Notes: generated by a model from the sequence alone, not told the origin. Positions 33,459 to 43,959 are shown, counted from the first letter of the stretch. The stretch: 64,000 nucleotides of DNA from Colwellia sp. (GCA_013215295.1 JABSOZ010000003.1:578261-642260); one strand, 5' to 3'. Numbers and translations: made by a program.

Positions 33459-34121
33459 ATGAATGTAAGGGTAGGGAGCCGTGTTAGCGGTAAATCACTT
33501 CGTAGTGGTGAAATATTAGCACAAAAATTACATGGTGAAGGGATACGTGACCAGCGAGTACTCAAAGCGATTGCTCAGTCACCTCGTCATATTTTTGTGC
33601 CTGAAATTTTAGCTCATAAAGCTTACGATAATACCGCCTTGCCTATTGGGCAAGGGCAAACTATTTCACAGCCTTATATTGTCGCGAAGATGTCGGAATT
33701 GTTATTAGCTGATGGAGTACCGGAAAGTATATTAGAAATAGGTACGGGTTCTGGTTATCAAACCTCTATTCTTGCACAGCTTGTGCCTAAAATTTTCTCA
33801 GTAGAGCGAATTAAATCGCTGCAATGGCAAGCAAAGCGTCGTTTACAATCGATGGATTTACATAATGTTTCAATGAAGCATGGTGATGGTTGGAAGGGCT
33901 GGCACAGTAAATCGCCTTTTCAAGCTATTATCGTCACAGCAGCGCCAACAGAAGTGCCTAAAGCATTATTGGAACAGTTGGCCGAAGGCGGACGTTTAGT
34001 TATCCCTGTTGGCTCTGACACGCAAATACTAAAGGTTATTACGCGTTGTGGCGATGACTACAATGAAAAGCAAATTGAAATGGTTAAATTTGTTCCGCTT
34101 GTTCCAGGCGATTTAATTTAA
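33459..34121 (+). CDS. pcm: Protein-L-isoaspartate O-methyltransferase
   Basis: A 220-residue SAM-dependent enzyme that repairs isoaspartyl residues. Motif I reads [18 protein letters not shown] (~90-107), preceded by the [17 protein letters not shown] segment typical of PCMT, with [27 protein letters not shown] later. ATG 33459 is used; the ATG five bases earlier runs into a stop. Confidence 0.96.
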   Translation: MNVRVGSRVSGKSLRSGEILAQKLHGEGIRDQRVLKAIAQSPRHIFVPEILAHKAYDNTALPIGQGQTISQPYIVAKMSELLLADGVPESILEIGTGSGYQTSILAQLVPKIFSVERIKSLQWQAKRRLQSMDLHNVSMKHGDGWKGWHSKSPFQAIIVTAAPTEVPKALLEQLAEGGRLVIPVGSDTQILKVITRCGDDYNEKQIEMVKFVPLVPGDLI

Positions 34122-34272
34122 TCACCTTGAATTATTCTGAGCATATGACATTTATTACTGCACACTAAATGATGAAAGCTGAAAGACATTTAATGTGTGA
34201 GTTTTACTAAAGTAATGAAAAAAGTAAGTGATAGTATATTTTTATTTTTTTTATTCAAAAGGTATTAGTTAA

Positions 34273-34851
34273 TTGAAAATTTTTACGAAAATTTATGAAT
34301 GGACACTTCGTTGGGCTGAACATAAATTTGCCCCAAGAATGCTGGCTGCATTAACATTTGCTGAATCGATATTTTTTCCTATTCCGCCTGATGTACTTCT
34401 TGCGCCAATGGTATTGGCAAAGCCAGAAAAAGCATGGTCATATGCAACCTTAACCACTATAGCTTCCATTCTCGGCGGCTCGGTGGGATATTTGTTAGGT
34501 TTTTATATGTTTGAACCTTGGATTCAACCGGCAATAACATCTATGGGTAAACAACAAGCTTTCGATGCTGTCGTTTTGTGGTTTGAACACTATGGGATTT
34601 GGGTGGTATTTATTGCTGGATTTTCACCTATTCCTTATAAACTATTTACATTAAGTGCTGGTTTCTTACAAATGGCATTTTTACCCTTTTTTATTGCTTC
34701 AGCCATAGGTCGTGGCATGCGATTTTTCCTTGTCGCAGGAATTATCCGATGGGGTGGTGCAGCAATGGAACAAAAAATAAGGCAATGGATAGATTTACTA
34801 GGCTGGATAATTGTCGGCCTTATCATTGTCGCTTATTTTGTCTTTCGGTAA
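34273..34851 (+). CDS. YqaA/DedA-like membrane protein
   Basis: A 192-residue inner-membrane protein with about five hydrophobic segments. FAESIFFPIPPDVLLAPM (~28-45) and FIAGFSPIPYKLFTLSAGF (~115-133) are the two half-site motifs of the SNARE-associated/DedA superfamily, YqaA branch, thought to move lipids such as undecaprenyl phosphate. The start is TTG 34273. The pcm-yqaA-nlpD-rpoS order is common in relatives. Confidence 0.85.
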   Translation: MKIFTKIYEWTLRWAEHKFAPRMLAALTFAESIFFPIPPDVLLAPMVLAKPEKAWSYATLTTIASILGGSVGYLLGFYMFEPWIQPAITSMGKQQAFDAVVLWFEHYGIWVVFIAGFSPIPYKLFTLSAGFLQMAFLPFFIASAIGRGMRFFLVAGIIRWGGAAMEQKIRQWIDLLGWIIVGLIIVAYFVFR

Positions 34852-34880
34852 ATAAATATGCACAACAATAGGTATGCTTT

Positions 34881-35744
34881 TTGATTCTTAAGACTACAAA
34901 TGATATTTCTCGGCCATGTAAGAAATTAGCATTCGTCGCTTTTGTTGTGCTTAATTTGTTATTGGTAGGGTGTTCTTCGAACCATAAACCAGCACCTGTT
35001 GTTGATGTTCAAGGATCAGTTCCTTTAAGCAAACGTGTTAAGAGCAGTTTGAAGGGCCGTGAATATATAGTCAAAAAAGGTGAAACTTTATATTCTATCT
35101 CATGGCGAGCTAATGTCGATATTAACAGCCTAGCAACGTTTAATAAACTTGTATCACCCTACAAAATATTCCCCGGACAAAAATTATTTTTAGTCAAAAA
35201 TTCCACTCAAGCCAGTAGTAATGTAGCTCGCAATGAAAAGCAACAAAGTAAGAAACAAATAAGGGTAAAAAAACCTGTTGCATCAATTAAAAAGCAGGCG
35301 TATGGTAAAAATGTAAGAGGGCAAAAAGTGAACAACAAAACCTCTGCAAAGGGCACAAATTTTTCCCAAAAAATAAGGAATTGGTTGTGGCCTGTTAAAG
35401 GAAAAGTCATTGAAGGATTTTCCACAGCAAAACAAGGCAATAAAGGCATAAACATCGCAGGTATTCGCGGTGATTCGGTTAAATCAACCGCTGATGGACA
35501 GGTAGTATACGCCGGTGATGCATTGCGAGGATACGGGCAGTTAATTATTGTGAAACATAACGATGATTATCTTAGCGCTTATGCTCATAACGATAGCATA
35601 TTAGTCAAAGAACAGCAGTTGGTTAAAGCGGGTCAAGTTATCGCAAAAATGGGTGATACAGACGCTGAAAGAGTCATGCTTCATTTTGAAGTTCGCTTTC
35701 GCGGAAAATCGGTAAACCCTATGAAGTATCTGTCAAAAAAATAG
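34881..35744 (+). CDS. nlpD: Murein hydrolase activator NlpD
   Basis: A 287-residue lipoprotein (lipobox LLLVGC near residue 31). A LysM domain (~60-105; YIVKKGETLYSISWR) binds peptidoglycan, a basic Lys/Gln/Ser-rich linker follows (~108-165), and the C-terminal LytM-like M23 domain (~170-285) lacks the catalytic ligands of active M23 peptidases, as in NlpD, which activates AmiC. The start is TTG 34881 with AATAGG ahead. It precedes rpoS by 83 bases and in relatives carries an rpoS promoter. Confidence 0.92.
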   Translation: MILKTTNDISRPCKKLAFVAFVVLNLLLVGCSSNHKPAPVVDVQGSVPLSKRVKSSLKGREYIVKKGETLYSISWRANVDINSLATFNKLVSPYKIFPGQKLFLVKNSTQASSNVARNEKQQSKKQIRVKKPVASIKKQAYGKNVRGQKVNNKTSAKGTNFSQKIRNWLWPVKGKVIEGFSTAKQGNKGINIAGIRGDSVKSTADGQVVYAGDALRGYGQLIIVKHNDDYLSAYAHNDSILVKEQQLVKAGQVIAKMGDTDAERVMLHFEVRFRGKSVNPMKYLSKK

Positions 35745-35827
35745 AAATTATAATAATAATAAATTGGAGTTTTACGTGAATAGTTAATCAGTGATAATAG
35801 AGTTTATTCAGTATTGGGAGATACAGC

Positions 35828-36751
35828 ATGGGCATAGAAAAAGAAATGGAAAGTACAGTTGTAGATAAAAATGAAACAGCTAAAGATTCTTCTAAGGATA
35901 GAGAAGATGCACCGTCAAATTTAGATGCCACACAATTATATTTAAGTGAAATAGGATTTTCTCCGCTACTGAGCGCAGAAGAAGAAGTTTACTTTTCTCG
36001 CCTTGCACTTAAAGGTGATGAACCCTCTAGAAAACGCATGATAGAAAGTAACCTGCGTTTAGTTGTTAAAATATCCCGTCGTTATAATAATCGTGGTTTG
36101 CCCTTATTAGACCTTATTGAAGAAGGTAACCTAGGATTGATCCGCGCAGTAGAAAAATTTGATCCTGAACGCGGCTTCCGCTTTTCAACTTATGCAACAT
36201 GGTGGATTCGTCAAACGATTGAACGTGCCATTATGAATCAAACGCGCACAATCCGTCTCCCTATCCATGTAGTAAAAGAACTTAATATTTATTTACGAAC
36301 ATCACGAGAATTAGTTCAAAAGCTTGATCATGAACCAACCGCTGAAGACATTGCTGAAACACTTAATGTACCCGTAGCAAGCGTAACAAAAATGCTACGT
36401 TTGAATGAACGTATGACATCTGTCGATTCACCTTTTGGTGGTGAGAATGACAAAGTATTGTTAGATGTTATTCCTGATGATAAAAGCGGTGGTCCAGAAG
36501 GTAGCCTGCAAACAACGGATATTAAAAATAATATCATTCATTGGTTAAATGAATTGAACTCTAAACAGCGTGAAGTACTTGCCCGCCGTTTTGGTTTATT
36601 AGGTTACGAAGCAGCAACATTAGAAGATGTAGGTGTAGAAATTGGCTTAACACGTGAACGTGTTCGTCAAATTCAAGTTGAAGCTCTTAAGCGTTTACGT
36701 GATATTTTAAGCCAACAAGACTTATCAATAGAAGCTTTGTTTCAAGCTTAG
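35828..36751 (+). CDS. rpoS: RNA polymerase sigma factor RpoS
   Basis: A 307-residue group 2 sigma factor for stationary phase and stress. Domains in order: region 1.2 ([22 protein letters not shown], ~36-57), region 2 with [35 protein letters not shown] (~95-130; only parts cited as evidence), region 3, and region 4 with [18 protein letters not shown] (~280-297). Two-way terminator separates it from mutS, which is convergent. Confidence 0.97.
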   Translation: MGIEKEMESTVVDKNETAKDSSKDREDAPSNLDATQLYLSEIGFSPLLSAEEEVYFSRLALKGDEPSRKRMIESNLRLVVKISRRYNNRGLPLLDLIEEGNLGLIRAVEKFDPERGFRFSTYATWWIRQTIERAIMNQTRTIRLPIHVVKELNIYLRTSRELVQKLDHEPTAEDIAETLNVPVASVTKMLRLNERMTSVDSPFGGENDKVLLDVIPDDKSGGPEGSLQTTDIKNNIIHWLNELNSKQREVLARRFGLLGYEAATLEDVGVEIGLTRERVRQIQVEALKRLRDILSQQDLSIEALFQA

Positions 36752-36778
36752 TTATTATGTCAGTATGTACATAAAACA

Positions 36779-36804
36779 TAAAACCAGCAATTGCTGGTTT
36801 TTTT
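36779..36804. terminator. Two-way terminator between rpoS and mutS
   Basis: AAAACCAGCAA / TTGCTGGTTTT perfect stem with T run on the plus side and A run on the other. Confidence 0.92.
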
Positions 36805-36833
36805 AGCTTTCATTAACAGTTAAACACTAACGA

Positions 36834-39401
36834 CTAAATTTTACTTTTAAACTCAAATAATAAGTCTAATGCTTGTTTTGGTGTTAAATCGTTTACATCT
36901 ATTGCCGATAATGATTCAAGAACAGGGTGTGTATTCTCAACAAATGAAAGTTGCTCAAAGGGTTGTTGCTCAATATTAATTACCGAGGGGGCTTGTTGCT
37001 TTTCAAGTTCAGCCAAACGTTGTTTTGCACGTTGAATCACAGGTTTTGGCACACCTGCAAGTTGTGCTACTTGTAAACCAAAACTCTTACTTGCGGCACC
37101 TTCTTGAACGGTATGCATAAATACAATGCTTTCACCATGCTCAACAGCATCTAAATGTACATTAACCAATGAAGGTATTTGTTCTGCTAAAAGTGTTAAT
37201 TCAAAATAATGACTCGCAAACAAAGTAAACGCTTTGGTTTTAATGGCAAGCATCTCAGCACAAGCCCAAGCTAAAGACAAACCATCATAAGTACTGGTAC
37301 CTCGGCCAATCTCATCCAATAGCACTAAACTTTTTTCTGTTGCATTATGGAGAATATTTGCTGTTTCTGTCATCTCAACCATAAAGGTTGAACGACCGCT
37401 CGCAAGATCGTCCGATGCACCAATACGCGTAAATATACGGTCAACCATACTAATATTGGCAGAGTCTGCTGGTACGTAACAACCAATATGAGCCAACAGC
37501 ACAATAAGTGCCGTTTGGCGCATATATGTTGATTTACCTCCCATATTAGGACCAGTAATTATCAGCATCTTTCTTTCTTCGTTTAACGTCACTGGATTTG
37601 CGATAAAAGGATCGTTTGTCATTAGCTCTACGACAGGGTGGCGACCGGCATTGATTTCAATACGGTTATCGGTTGTTAGTTTTGGTTTAACATAGTTTAA
37701 GCTTGCTGCGCGTTCGGCAAACGTATTTAACACGTCTAACTCCGCAATCGCTTGAGCAAGTAACTGCAGTTTTTCTAAATCAGGTAAGACTAAATCGAAC
37801 AGTTCATCATATAAACGCTTTTCTAAAGCAAGAAATTTACTTTGTGCGCTAAGTACTTTTTCTTCATGCTGTTTAAGTTCGTTAGTAATAAATCGTTCAT
37901 TATTTTTTAATGTTTGTCGTCGAACATAATCATCAGGCACATCATTTGCTGCGCTTCTACTAATTTCAATGAAAAAGCCATGCACTCGATTATAGCCAAC
38001 TTTTAATGAACTGATGCCCGTACGCTCTTTTTCACGTGCTTCTAGCTGAGCAAGAAATTCTGTTGCTCCATCACTTAAATCACGCAATACGTCAAGTTCT
38101 TCATGGTAGCCCTTTGCTATAACACCACCATCACGGATAAGAACGGGGGGATTCTCAACTAAAGCATGCTGTAATAAATCATGTAGCTCTGGTATCGGCA
38201 TTGTTTGCGACGCTAATTGCACGATATGTGCTTGTTCGCAAGTTTGCAATTGATCCTGAAGCTCCGGCAATTGACCTAAAGCATTGCGTAAGCGAGCGAA
38301 ATCTCTAGGACGCGCTGAACGAAGAGCAACACGAGACACGATACGTTCAATGTCCCCAAAAGATTTAAGTTGAGTAAATAACTCATTTGTTAAGTCTTGC
38401 GACAATAACTCGCTGGTCGCATTTTGACGTGCTGACAATGTACTTAAATCGCGTAACGGAAAATGTAACCAACGCTTTAGTAGTCTAGAGCCCATAGGTG
38501 TCGCAGACTTATCAAGTACAGACGCTAGCGTATTTTCGAAACCACCTTGTAGATTCTGAGTAAGCTCTAAATTACGGCGAGTGGCTGCATCTAAAATTAC
38601 CCCTGTCGCTGAAGACTCACAAATAATTGCTCGAATATGAGGCAGGGCAGTGCGTTGACATTCCTTTACGTATTGGAATAAACAGCCAGCAGCCATCAAA
38701 CCTAACGATTTATCATTAACACCAAATCCTGATAACTCTTTAGTCCCAAATTGGGTGTTAAGTAAATTAACGGCAGTATCTAAATCAAATTCCCATTCAG
38801 CTCTACGCCTTAACCCTTGGTATTTCTTGAGCAACTCGGGCTCAGAAAAAGTTTCACTATAGAGTAACTCTGCAGGAGACAATCGCTGTAACTCTGCTTG
38901 TAATTGCTCAATAGTACTTGGCTCAGTTAATACAAACCGACCACTGGTCATATCGAGATAAGACAGCCCAAATCCTTTAGATGATTTATGGCCTCCTTCA
39001 CTTACTGCAACAATTAAATTGTCATGTCTATCAAGCAACAAAGCTTCATCACTAACCGTTCCTGGCGTTATGACCCTAACAACTTTACGTTCAACGGGGC
39101 CCTTACTTGTAGCGGGATCGCCAATTTGCTCACAGATAGCTACAGATTCACCAAGTCGAACCAGTTTTGCTAAGTAATTTTCGACAGCATGATAAGGAAC
39201 GCCGGCCATAGGAATAGCATTTCCACCTGTTTTACCTCTAGCCGTTAATGAAATATCAAGTAAATCTGATGCTTTTCTTGCATCGTCAAAAAATAATTCA
39301 TAAAAGTCGCCCATACGATAAAAAATGAGAATGTGAGGAAACTCTGCTTTGATTGTTAGGTACTGGCGCATCATAGGTGTGTGTTGTGATAAGTCTGTCA
39401 T
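36834..39401 (-). CDS. mutS: DNA mismatch repair protein MutS
   Basis: An 855-residue mismatch-recognition ATPase. The mismatch-binding Phe lies in the N-terminal [16 protein letters not shown] (~26-41), and the C-terminal ATPase has Walker [10 protein letters not shown] (~617-625), [12 protein letters not shown] (~690) and the helix-turn-helix end LDLLFEFK. Full length and apparently intact. Its first 12 codons lie inside a 46-bp repeat that is repeated 7.6 kb away and marks the attachment site of the island next to it, so the present mutS promoter must lie in island DNA (39402-39634), facing the divergent integrase gene. Confidence 0.97.
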   Translation of the reverse strand: MTDLSQHTPMMRQYLTIKAEFPHILIFYRMGDFYELFFDDARKASDLLDISLTARGKTGGNAIPMAGVPYHAVENYLAKLVRLGESVAICEQIGDPATSKGPVERKVVRVITPGTVSDEALLLDRHDNLIVAVSEGGHKSSKGFGLSYLDMTSGRFVLTEPSTIEQLQAELQRLSPAELLYSETFSEPELLKKYQGLRRRAEWEFDLDTAVNLLNTQFGTKELSGFGVNDKSLGLMAAGCLFQYVKECQRTALPHIRAIICESSATGVILDAATRRNLELTQNLQGGFENTLASVLDKSATPMGSRLLKRWLHFPLRDLSTLSARQNATSELLSQDLTNELFTQLKSFGDIERIVSRVALRSARPRDFARLRNALGQLPELQDQLQTCEQAHIVQLASQTMPIPELHDLLQHALVENPPVLIRDGGVIAKGYHEELDVLRDLSDGATEFLAQLEAREKERTGISSLKVGYNRVHGFFIEISRSAANDVPDDYVRRQTLKNNERFITNELKQHEEKVLSAQSKFLALEKRLYDELFDLVLPDLEKLQLLAQAIAELDVLNTFAERAASLNYVKPKLTTDNRIEINAGRHPVVELMTNDPFIANPVTLNEERKMLIITGPNMGGKSTYMRQTALIVLLAHIGCYVPADSANISMVDRIFTRIGASDDLASGRSTFMVEMTETANILHNATEKSLVLLDEIGRGTSTYDGLSLAWACAEMLAIKTKAFTLFASHYFELTLLAEQIPSLVNVHLDAVEHGESIVFMHTVQEGAASKSFGLQVAQLAGVPKPVIQRAKQRLAELEKQQAPSVINIEQQPFEQLSFVENTHPVLESLSAIDVNDLTPKQALDLLFEFKSKI

Positions 39402-39412
39402 GTTTTTATTAT
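39367..39412. repeat. Island attachment repeat next to mutS (att, left)
   Basis: 46 bp, matching 46931-46976 at 43 of 46 positions by my count. Read on the minus strand it gives the mutS start codon and the residues [12 protein letters not shown]. Confidence 0.9.
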
Positions 39413-39470
39413 ACTTTTATGTCTTTAGTGTCTGGTTTTTACTGGCTTTTGTTTGTTTTGTAATCTTTTG

Positions 39471-39502
39471 AGATTTCATGTGATTTCATGTGATTTCATG
39501 GG
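39471..39502 (+). repeat. Three short tandem repeats near the integrase
   Basis: The 10-mer TGATTTCATG occurs three times in a row (last copies end at 39500) between the att repeat and the integrase gene. A likely binding site for integrase or an accessory factor. Confidence 0.6.
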
Positions 39503-39524
39503 ATCTATCGTAATTACAGGTTTT

Positions 39525-39603
39525 TATGTAGGTTTGTGTTTTACTCACTAAGTAACCTATAAAAACCTACATAAAGTGCCAAGCTAGTTTTTATATGTAG
39601 GTA
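39525..39603. promoter_or_regulatory. Candidate integrase arm-binding sites
   Basis: TATGTAGGTTT (39525-39535), its exact inverse AAACCTACATA (39563-39573) and TATGTAGGTAT (39593-39603) lie just upstream of the integrase. A matching TGTAGGTTTA lies at the other island end (46874-46883), as expected for arm-type sites. The same 230 bases must hold the mutS promoter. Confidence 0.6.
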
Positions 39604-39634
39604 TATTACTTTGGATTGAACAATAGGACTAGTG

Positions 39635-40819
39635 ATGAGAGCTGAAAAGAGACCTTTAGATTCGTCAAAAATTAAAATGATGAAACCCAATGACAAAGAT
39701 ATTTCGGATACTGGTGAAAATAGTGGGCTGAGAGTCTCTTGTGCTAATGCAGGAACAAAGTCATTTTTTTATAGGTATACAAGTCCTATCACAAAAAAAT
39801 TAACACAAGTACAGATCGGGCGTTTTCCTTCGACTTCACTAGCAGAGGCAAGGCTGAAGCTCCAAAACCTAAAAGTGATCAGAAAGTCAGGACGTTGCCC
39901 TTCTCTAGAGGCTAAAGAAGTCAAGCAGTTAGAAAACCAAAAAGATGAGCAAGAAGCAACTCGAATGAAAGTTATTGATGTAGTTGAACTGTATTTGAGT
40001 CAGTTCATCGAAGACCGTATTGTTGATGGGAAAAAAATAAAAGGTGCTAGGAAACTGAAAGGCCAATCTGAAACCCGTCGAACACTTTATGGGGTTGCAG
40101 TTCGTGTTCTAGGCAATAAATTTGCTGATGAAGTGAGAAGGAAAGATATAATAAATATGATCATGGCAATTGTTGACCGTGGTGCTAATGTGCAGGCAGG
40201 AAATGTATTAAGAGAACTAACTGCTGCTTATGAATATTGCATCGGTCTGGACAAGTTCTCTGATGAGTTTGCAAATCCCGCTCTTTTAGCAAAAAACAGC
40301 TTGTGTCAGGCAAAAATTCGATTAACTTCACAACGAGGAAAACGTGTTTTATCAGATAATGAACTGACAAAATTTTTGTGTTGGTTACCGGGATGTTCAT
40401 TTACTCAGACTCAAAAAAATATTCTTAGACTTACATTATGGACTGGTTGTAGAACGGGAGAGATTTGTTCAGCAGAGTGGGACTATATAGACCTCACAAA
40501 AAGAACTTGGCATTTGGATGCAACTAAAACTGACGTGGATCGGTATGTTCAATTGCCTCAACAAGCAATACACTTTTTGAAACAGCTAAAACTAACAACG
40601 GGAAAATATCCATTCCCATCAATAAAAACGGGGTTGCCGATTCAGCAAAAGTCACTAACCGAGCAGGCTTGGCATATGAGACTTAAATGCCCGAATGAGG
40701 TCTCTGAGGCAATTCTTGGTCACTCACGAAAAGGGATCGAAGGGACTTATGATTTACATAAATATGAAGACGAATGTCAAGAATGGCTGCAAAAGTGGGC
40801 TGATCACATAGATGAATAG
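39635..40819 (+). CDS. P4-type tyrosine integrase, probably inactive
   Basis: A 394-residue integrase. The N-terminal arm-binding part (GLRVSCANAGTKSFFYRYT..., IGRFPSTSLAEAR, ~30-80) matches the DUF4102 group of P4-like integrases; box I has TGCRTGE with the catalytic Arg (~270); the end has AILGHS and the Tyr in EGTYDLHKYEDE (~375). The H-x-L-R-R box that should precede LGH by about 25 residues is not visible: the text goes from QAWHMRLKCP directly to NEVSEAILGH, as after an in-frame deletion. GTG 39632 one codon earlier is an alternative start. Divergent from mutS. Confidence 0.88.
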   Translation: MRAEKRPLDSSKIKMMKPNDKDISDTGENSGLRVSCANAGTKSFFYRYTSPITKKLTQVQIGRFPSTSLAEARLKLQNLKVIRKSGRCPSLEAKEVKQLENQKDEQEATRMKVIDVVELYLSQFIEDRIVDGKKIKGARKLKGQSETRRTLYGVAVRVLGNKFADEVRRKDIINMIMAIVDRGANVQAGNVLRELTAAYEYCIGLDKFSDEFANPALLAKNSLCQAKIRLTSQRGKRVLSDNELTKFLCWLPGCSFTQTQKNILRLTLWTGCRTGEICSAEWDYIDLTKRTWHLDATKTDVDRYVQLPQQAIHFLKQLKLTTGKYPFPSIKTGLPIQQKSLTEQAWHMRLKCPNEVSEAILGHSRKGIEGTYDLHKYEDECQEWLQKWADHIDE

Positions 40820-41092
40820 ATTCTGTTTTAAGTTGAAATATCTTGGGAGGGAACATAACCTCATTCAAACTGAACTTACTTACAGACAATGAATTTTTTA
40901 GAAATATCAAAAATTTGAAAAACTTGAGTTACTCAACTGAACTCTCTTAAAACATCAGATACATTAATCATAGATATACATGCGCAGCTTAAAGAAAAAA
41001 TAGTCTGCGAATTGCTATAAAAAAGGTTGTGTTCATTATGTGGGAAATGTTCCTTGAATACTTTTCTACATCTAAATAATAAGGAGATCAGA

Positions 41093-41122
41093 ATGATGAA
41101 TAGATTAAAATACATCTTTTAA
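41093..41122 (+). other. Nine-codon leader ORF or broken gene start
   Basis: AAGGAG at 41081-41086 is followed by ATGATG and a 9-codon frame ending TAA. One extra A in the run at 41103-41106 would join it in frame to the next gene (giving a start like MMNRLKIHLLTKEEK). It may be the true 5' end of that gene after a one-base loss, or a leader. Confidence 0.4.
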
Positions 41123-41136
41123 CAAAAGAAGAAAAA

Positions 41137-41496
41137 ATGGACGAAGCGGTTAAAATATTCCTAAAAAACCCTGAACATGTGCTTTACCCTTTGTTTAGTA
41201 ATGAAGCTGTTGGACACGAAGATCCTACGAGGAAATTTATTGGGACTGTGCATGTCATTGTTAATAACATTGCATTGGCTAAGCTAGACTGTGTATCAAT
41301 AATTAAAGCTCACTCACAACTTGAAATTGGAAAAATAGAAATATTTTATACTCGTACAGATTTAGAAATGGTCAAATCGGTATTTAAATCTTTGATTGAT
41401 GCGTGTAAGAATAATTTTCAGATAAAGCAAGTATTGTTCTTACGTGACGATTCTTTTGAAGAATTTTCTGATTTACTTTTGGAATGCATGTTGTGA
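41137..41496 (+). CDS. Hypothetical island protein (119 aa)
   Basis: A 119-residue soluble acidic protein, predicted mixed alpha/beta, with no family I recognise. The ATG at 41137 has only a weak purine-rich stretch ahead of it (GAAGAAAAA); the nearest strong ribosome site is at 41081, in a different frame. It lies in the same direction as the next small gene and may share its role, unknown. Confidence 0.55.
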   Translation: MDEAVKIFLKNPEHVLYPLFSNEAVGHEDPTRKFIGTVHVIVNNIALAKLDCVSIIKAHSQLEIGKIEIFYTRTDLEMVKSVFKSLIDACKNNFQIKQVLFLRDDSFEEFSDLLLECML

Positions 41497-41646
41497 TCAA
41501 GTTTATGAATAGTATCTATGGTATTAATTAATCTAAGACGTTAGACCTTACCCGCTTATCTAATATTGATGAAAGAACAACAATTTAACGTAGCGTATAG
41601 AGTTTACTGAGTACGTACGCAATTTAATTCTAACAGGAGAGTAAAA

Positions 41647-41880
41647 ATGAATATTGAAGTTAATGGAATGAAATACCTTGGTAGCAGTGAATTTTATCTG
41701 CACACAATTAGAAAATATTTGACTATCGTTTATTGTGAAGATATTAGTACAGGTCATAAAAAAGAATACGCCGAAATTTTAGACTCTCATGCTGATAGGG
41801 AAAATATTGTAAAAATCATGGATACTGGTTTTAAACCCTATCTGTTAAATGAGTGGTTAAACGAGTGCTTGAATACCTAA
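41647..41880 (+). CDS. Hypothetical island protein (77 aa)
   Basis: A 77-residue soluble protein (MNIEVNGMKYLGSSEF at the start) preceded by a strong ribosome site, CAGGAGAG, 5-6 bases before ATG. The fold looks like a short beta sheet followed by two helices. No family recognised. The good site and island context make it a likely real gene. Confidence 0.6.
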   Translation: MNIEVNGMKYLGSSEFYLHTIRKYLTIVYCEDISTGHKKEYAEILDSHADRENIVKIMDTGFKPYLLNEWLNECLNT

Positions 41881-42600
41881 TTGGTATGAAAAACAAACGA
41901 CCTAAGCGTATATTGGTGAATAATATTGATTCTAATTATTTTACTACAAGTTAATATTACTTTTCTTATCAAAAAATAATGGTGGTTCGGATTTAGTTGG
42001 CAATCAACAATATCATTCACAATATCTTTTTTGATAAAATATGGGAAGTCCAATTTTTACTTGTTAAAGGCTAGAACAATTGTCAATAACGTTGCATGGA
42101 AAGGTAAAAGTCAAAACATATTGCCCCAATGGCAAAGTCCTACGAGTTAGATCTATGTTGTGGCCTATGGAACACTTAATATCATGTATTTACTCAACTA
42201 GTTGGTTTAATTACAATAAAATCTTGTGTTTTTGTTATTTATATTATATTTTCTATTTACAGTTTGTTGAAGGCAAGTATTAGGAAACTAATATACGCAA
42301 AGCATCCAGCCGTAAGTATTTATTACTCGGTAGTGGGGCTGCTAACAAAGTTTTATATTTAGCTTCCAAATTGTTTAGTTGATCACAAAAAACATAAGGA
42401 AAGTTGAATGATTTTATTTATCCCTCCCTCATTTTGAAAATGCATCTGATTTATTATAATCGGTATGCGTAAACAGTAGTCGCTCATATTTATTACCAAA
42501 TAAACAGATACGTCCTATTAAATACAGTGTTTTGATTTTAAAACTCTATTGTGCGGATGTGGTCTGCCAATTAAATTAAATGGAATGTCATTCGATTATC
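41881..42600. other. Island spacer without a supported gene
   Basis: About 720 AT-rich bases. The only frame over 60 codons (42080-42283, TTG start) has no ribosome site and a cysteine/tyrosine-rich C-terminus unlike a real protein. A short stretch near 42080 resembles part of 41255-41285, so this may be decayed gene sequence. Confidence 0.4.
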
Positions 42601-42653
42601 CTGTGTTTTTTCAACCTATTAATGATTTAGCTATTAGGTTAAATACAACACAG
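42601..42653 (+). promoter_or_regulatory. Long stem-loop before the lipoprotein gene
   Basis: CTGTGTT...AACCTA pairs with TAGGTT...AACACAG over ~18 positions with few mismatches around a 15-base loop. It lies 54 bases before the lipoprotein start and could be a terminator of upstream transcription or a leader structure. Confidence 0.5.
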
Positions 42654-42706
42654 AAAACTAACAAGATACATAAAAACAATAACAATATTATTAAAAGGAA
42701 CATTAA

Positions 42707-43948
42707 ATGAATATTGTAAAAAACGTTTTGATTTTAAGTTTGATTTTTTTACTAATTGCATGTGGGGGTGGAGGCGATTCAGGTTCTTCTGTAAAACCTC
42801 AATCAATAACTAATGCTAGCCCTATGGTAAATGCAGCAAGCGATCAAACAGTTGATGAAAATTCAAGTGTAACGCTTACTGGCTCAGCTTCTGACTCAGA
42901 TGGTACCATTGAAAGTTATAGTTGGGCGCAGACAGGAGGTACTAGTGTTGTACTAACCAATGAAGACTCTGCCACAGCCACATTTATCGCTCCAGATGTA
43001 AAGGCAGATGAAACCTTAACTTTTACTTTGAGTGTTGTTGATAATGATGGAGCCTCCAGTAGTGATTCTATCGTTATAACTATCAACTATATTCCTGCCG
43101 AACTAGTGATAACTCCCACAAATACCCCGTCTGTTTTAACTGAAGGTACTTCATCCTCTTTTACTTTCGAGTTGACCGGTGTTGATGGGGAGTTGAGCTA
43201 TAACGTTGAACATGATTATTTGCCTCAAGGTTCAACTGTTGATGTAGTTATCACTGATACTTCATTGGTTGTCACTATCAATGTTGCAGAAGAAATCTAT
43301 CACAACAAAACATCAACAATAAATATACAACTTGAGGACATTAGAGCAACGCAAAATCAAACCGTCTCTTGGGATATGGTTTTACCAATAGATAACATAT
43401 CCGGCACGGCTGATTATGAAAAATACATCAAGATAATGGACGCTTTGCAGCGGTACGTTACATTGCCTGTGGAACGCAATTTAGTTGAAAGGTTATCACA
43501 ACTAGCTTCACTGATTAATGCAGAGCATTCAACCGCCAATCATGCGTCGTTACAAGCACACATCAATAGTGTGACTTCTAACCAAGCTAGGGTTGGAAAA
43601 TTTGATATAGCCTTGTTGGACCTTGAGAGTTTGACCTCTGGGTATATCAATGGTGAGGTCTCTGAAATTGGCCTAACTCAGACAATGGACTCGTTAGTTC
43701 CCGCGGTAGAAGTTTACGCCGAGGGGGCTTATGAGGTCATTAATGATGCTGTTTTGGCAACTATAGGTACGGTTAACGCAATCCCGTATAACGGCGTATA
43801 TATTAGCGATGATGGTGCTGTTATCTCGCAATTTATCGGCAACCAAGCGCTAGGAGAATTTCAACAAGGAGCTTGGGTGTTTGGTGCTAAATACGCCTAC
43901 CTTGAAGCCGTAGTATTCCCTCAATCGCAACCTTGTAATGCAGAATAA
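42707..43948 (+). CDS. Island lipoprotein with PKD/REJ-like domain
   Basis: A 413-residue lipoprotein: signal peptide with lipobox LIAC (Cys19) followed by GGGGDSGSS, the usual tether of outer-membrane lipoproteins. Residues ~40-130 form a PKD/REJ-type beta-sandwich (VNAASDQTVDENSSVTLTGSASDSDGTI in part, then YSWAQTGG and DNDGASSSDSIVITI). A second beta domain (~135-225) and a helical domain (~235-330) follow. It could present or bind the secreted protease encoded 11 bases downstream. AAAGGA lies ahead of the ATG. Confidence 0.8.
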   Translation: MNIVKNVLILSLIFLLIACGGGGDSGSSVKPQSITNASPMVNAASDQTVDENSSVTLTGSASDSDGTIESYSWAQTGGTSVVLTNEDSATATFIAPDVKADETLTFTLSVVDNDGASSSDSIVITINYIPAELVITPTNTPSVLTEGTSSSFTFELTGVDGELSYNVEHDYLPQGSTVDVVITDTSLVVTINVAEEIYHNKTSTINIQLEDIRATQNQTVSWDMVLPIDNISGTADYEKYIKIMDALQRYVTLPVERNLVERLSQLASLINAEHSTANHASLQAHINSVTSNQARVGKFDIALLDLESLTSGYINGEVSEIGLTQTMDSLVPAVEVYAEGAYEVINDAVLATIGTVNAIPYNGVYISDDGAVISQFIGNQALGEFQQGAWVFGAKYAYLEAVVFPQSQPCNAE

Positions 43949-43959
43949 GGAGTAAAATC

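Noticed and set aside
39471..39502. Short tandem repeats as a possible CRISPR start
   Set aside because: Units are 10 bases with no spacers and there are no cas genes; better explained as integrase-type sites.
42080..42283. 67-codon frame in the island spacer
   Set aside because: TTG start, no ribosome site, unlikely residue composition (Cys/Tyr-rich end). Not supported as a gene.
42320..42360. GCTGCTAACAAAG-like text as an integron attC site
   Set aside because: No paired core sites or long imperfect palindrome around it, and no integron integrase in the window.
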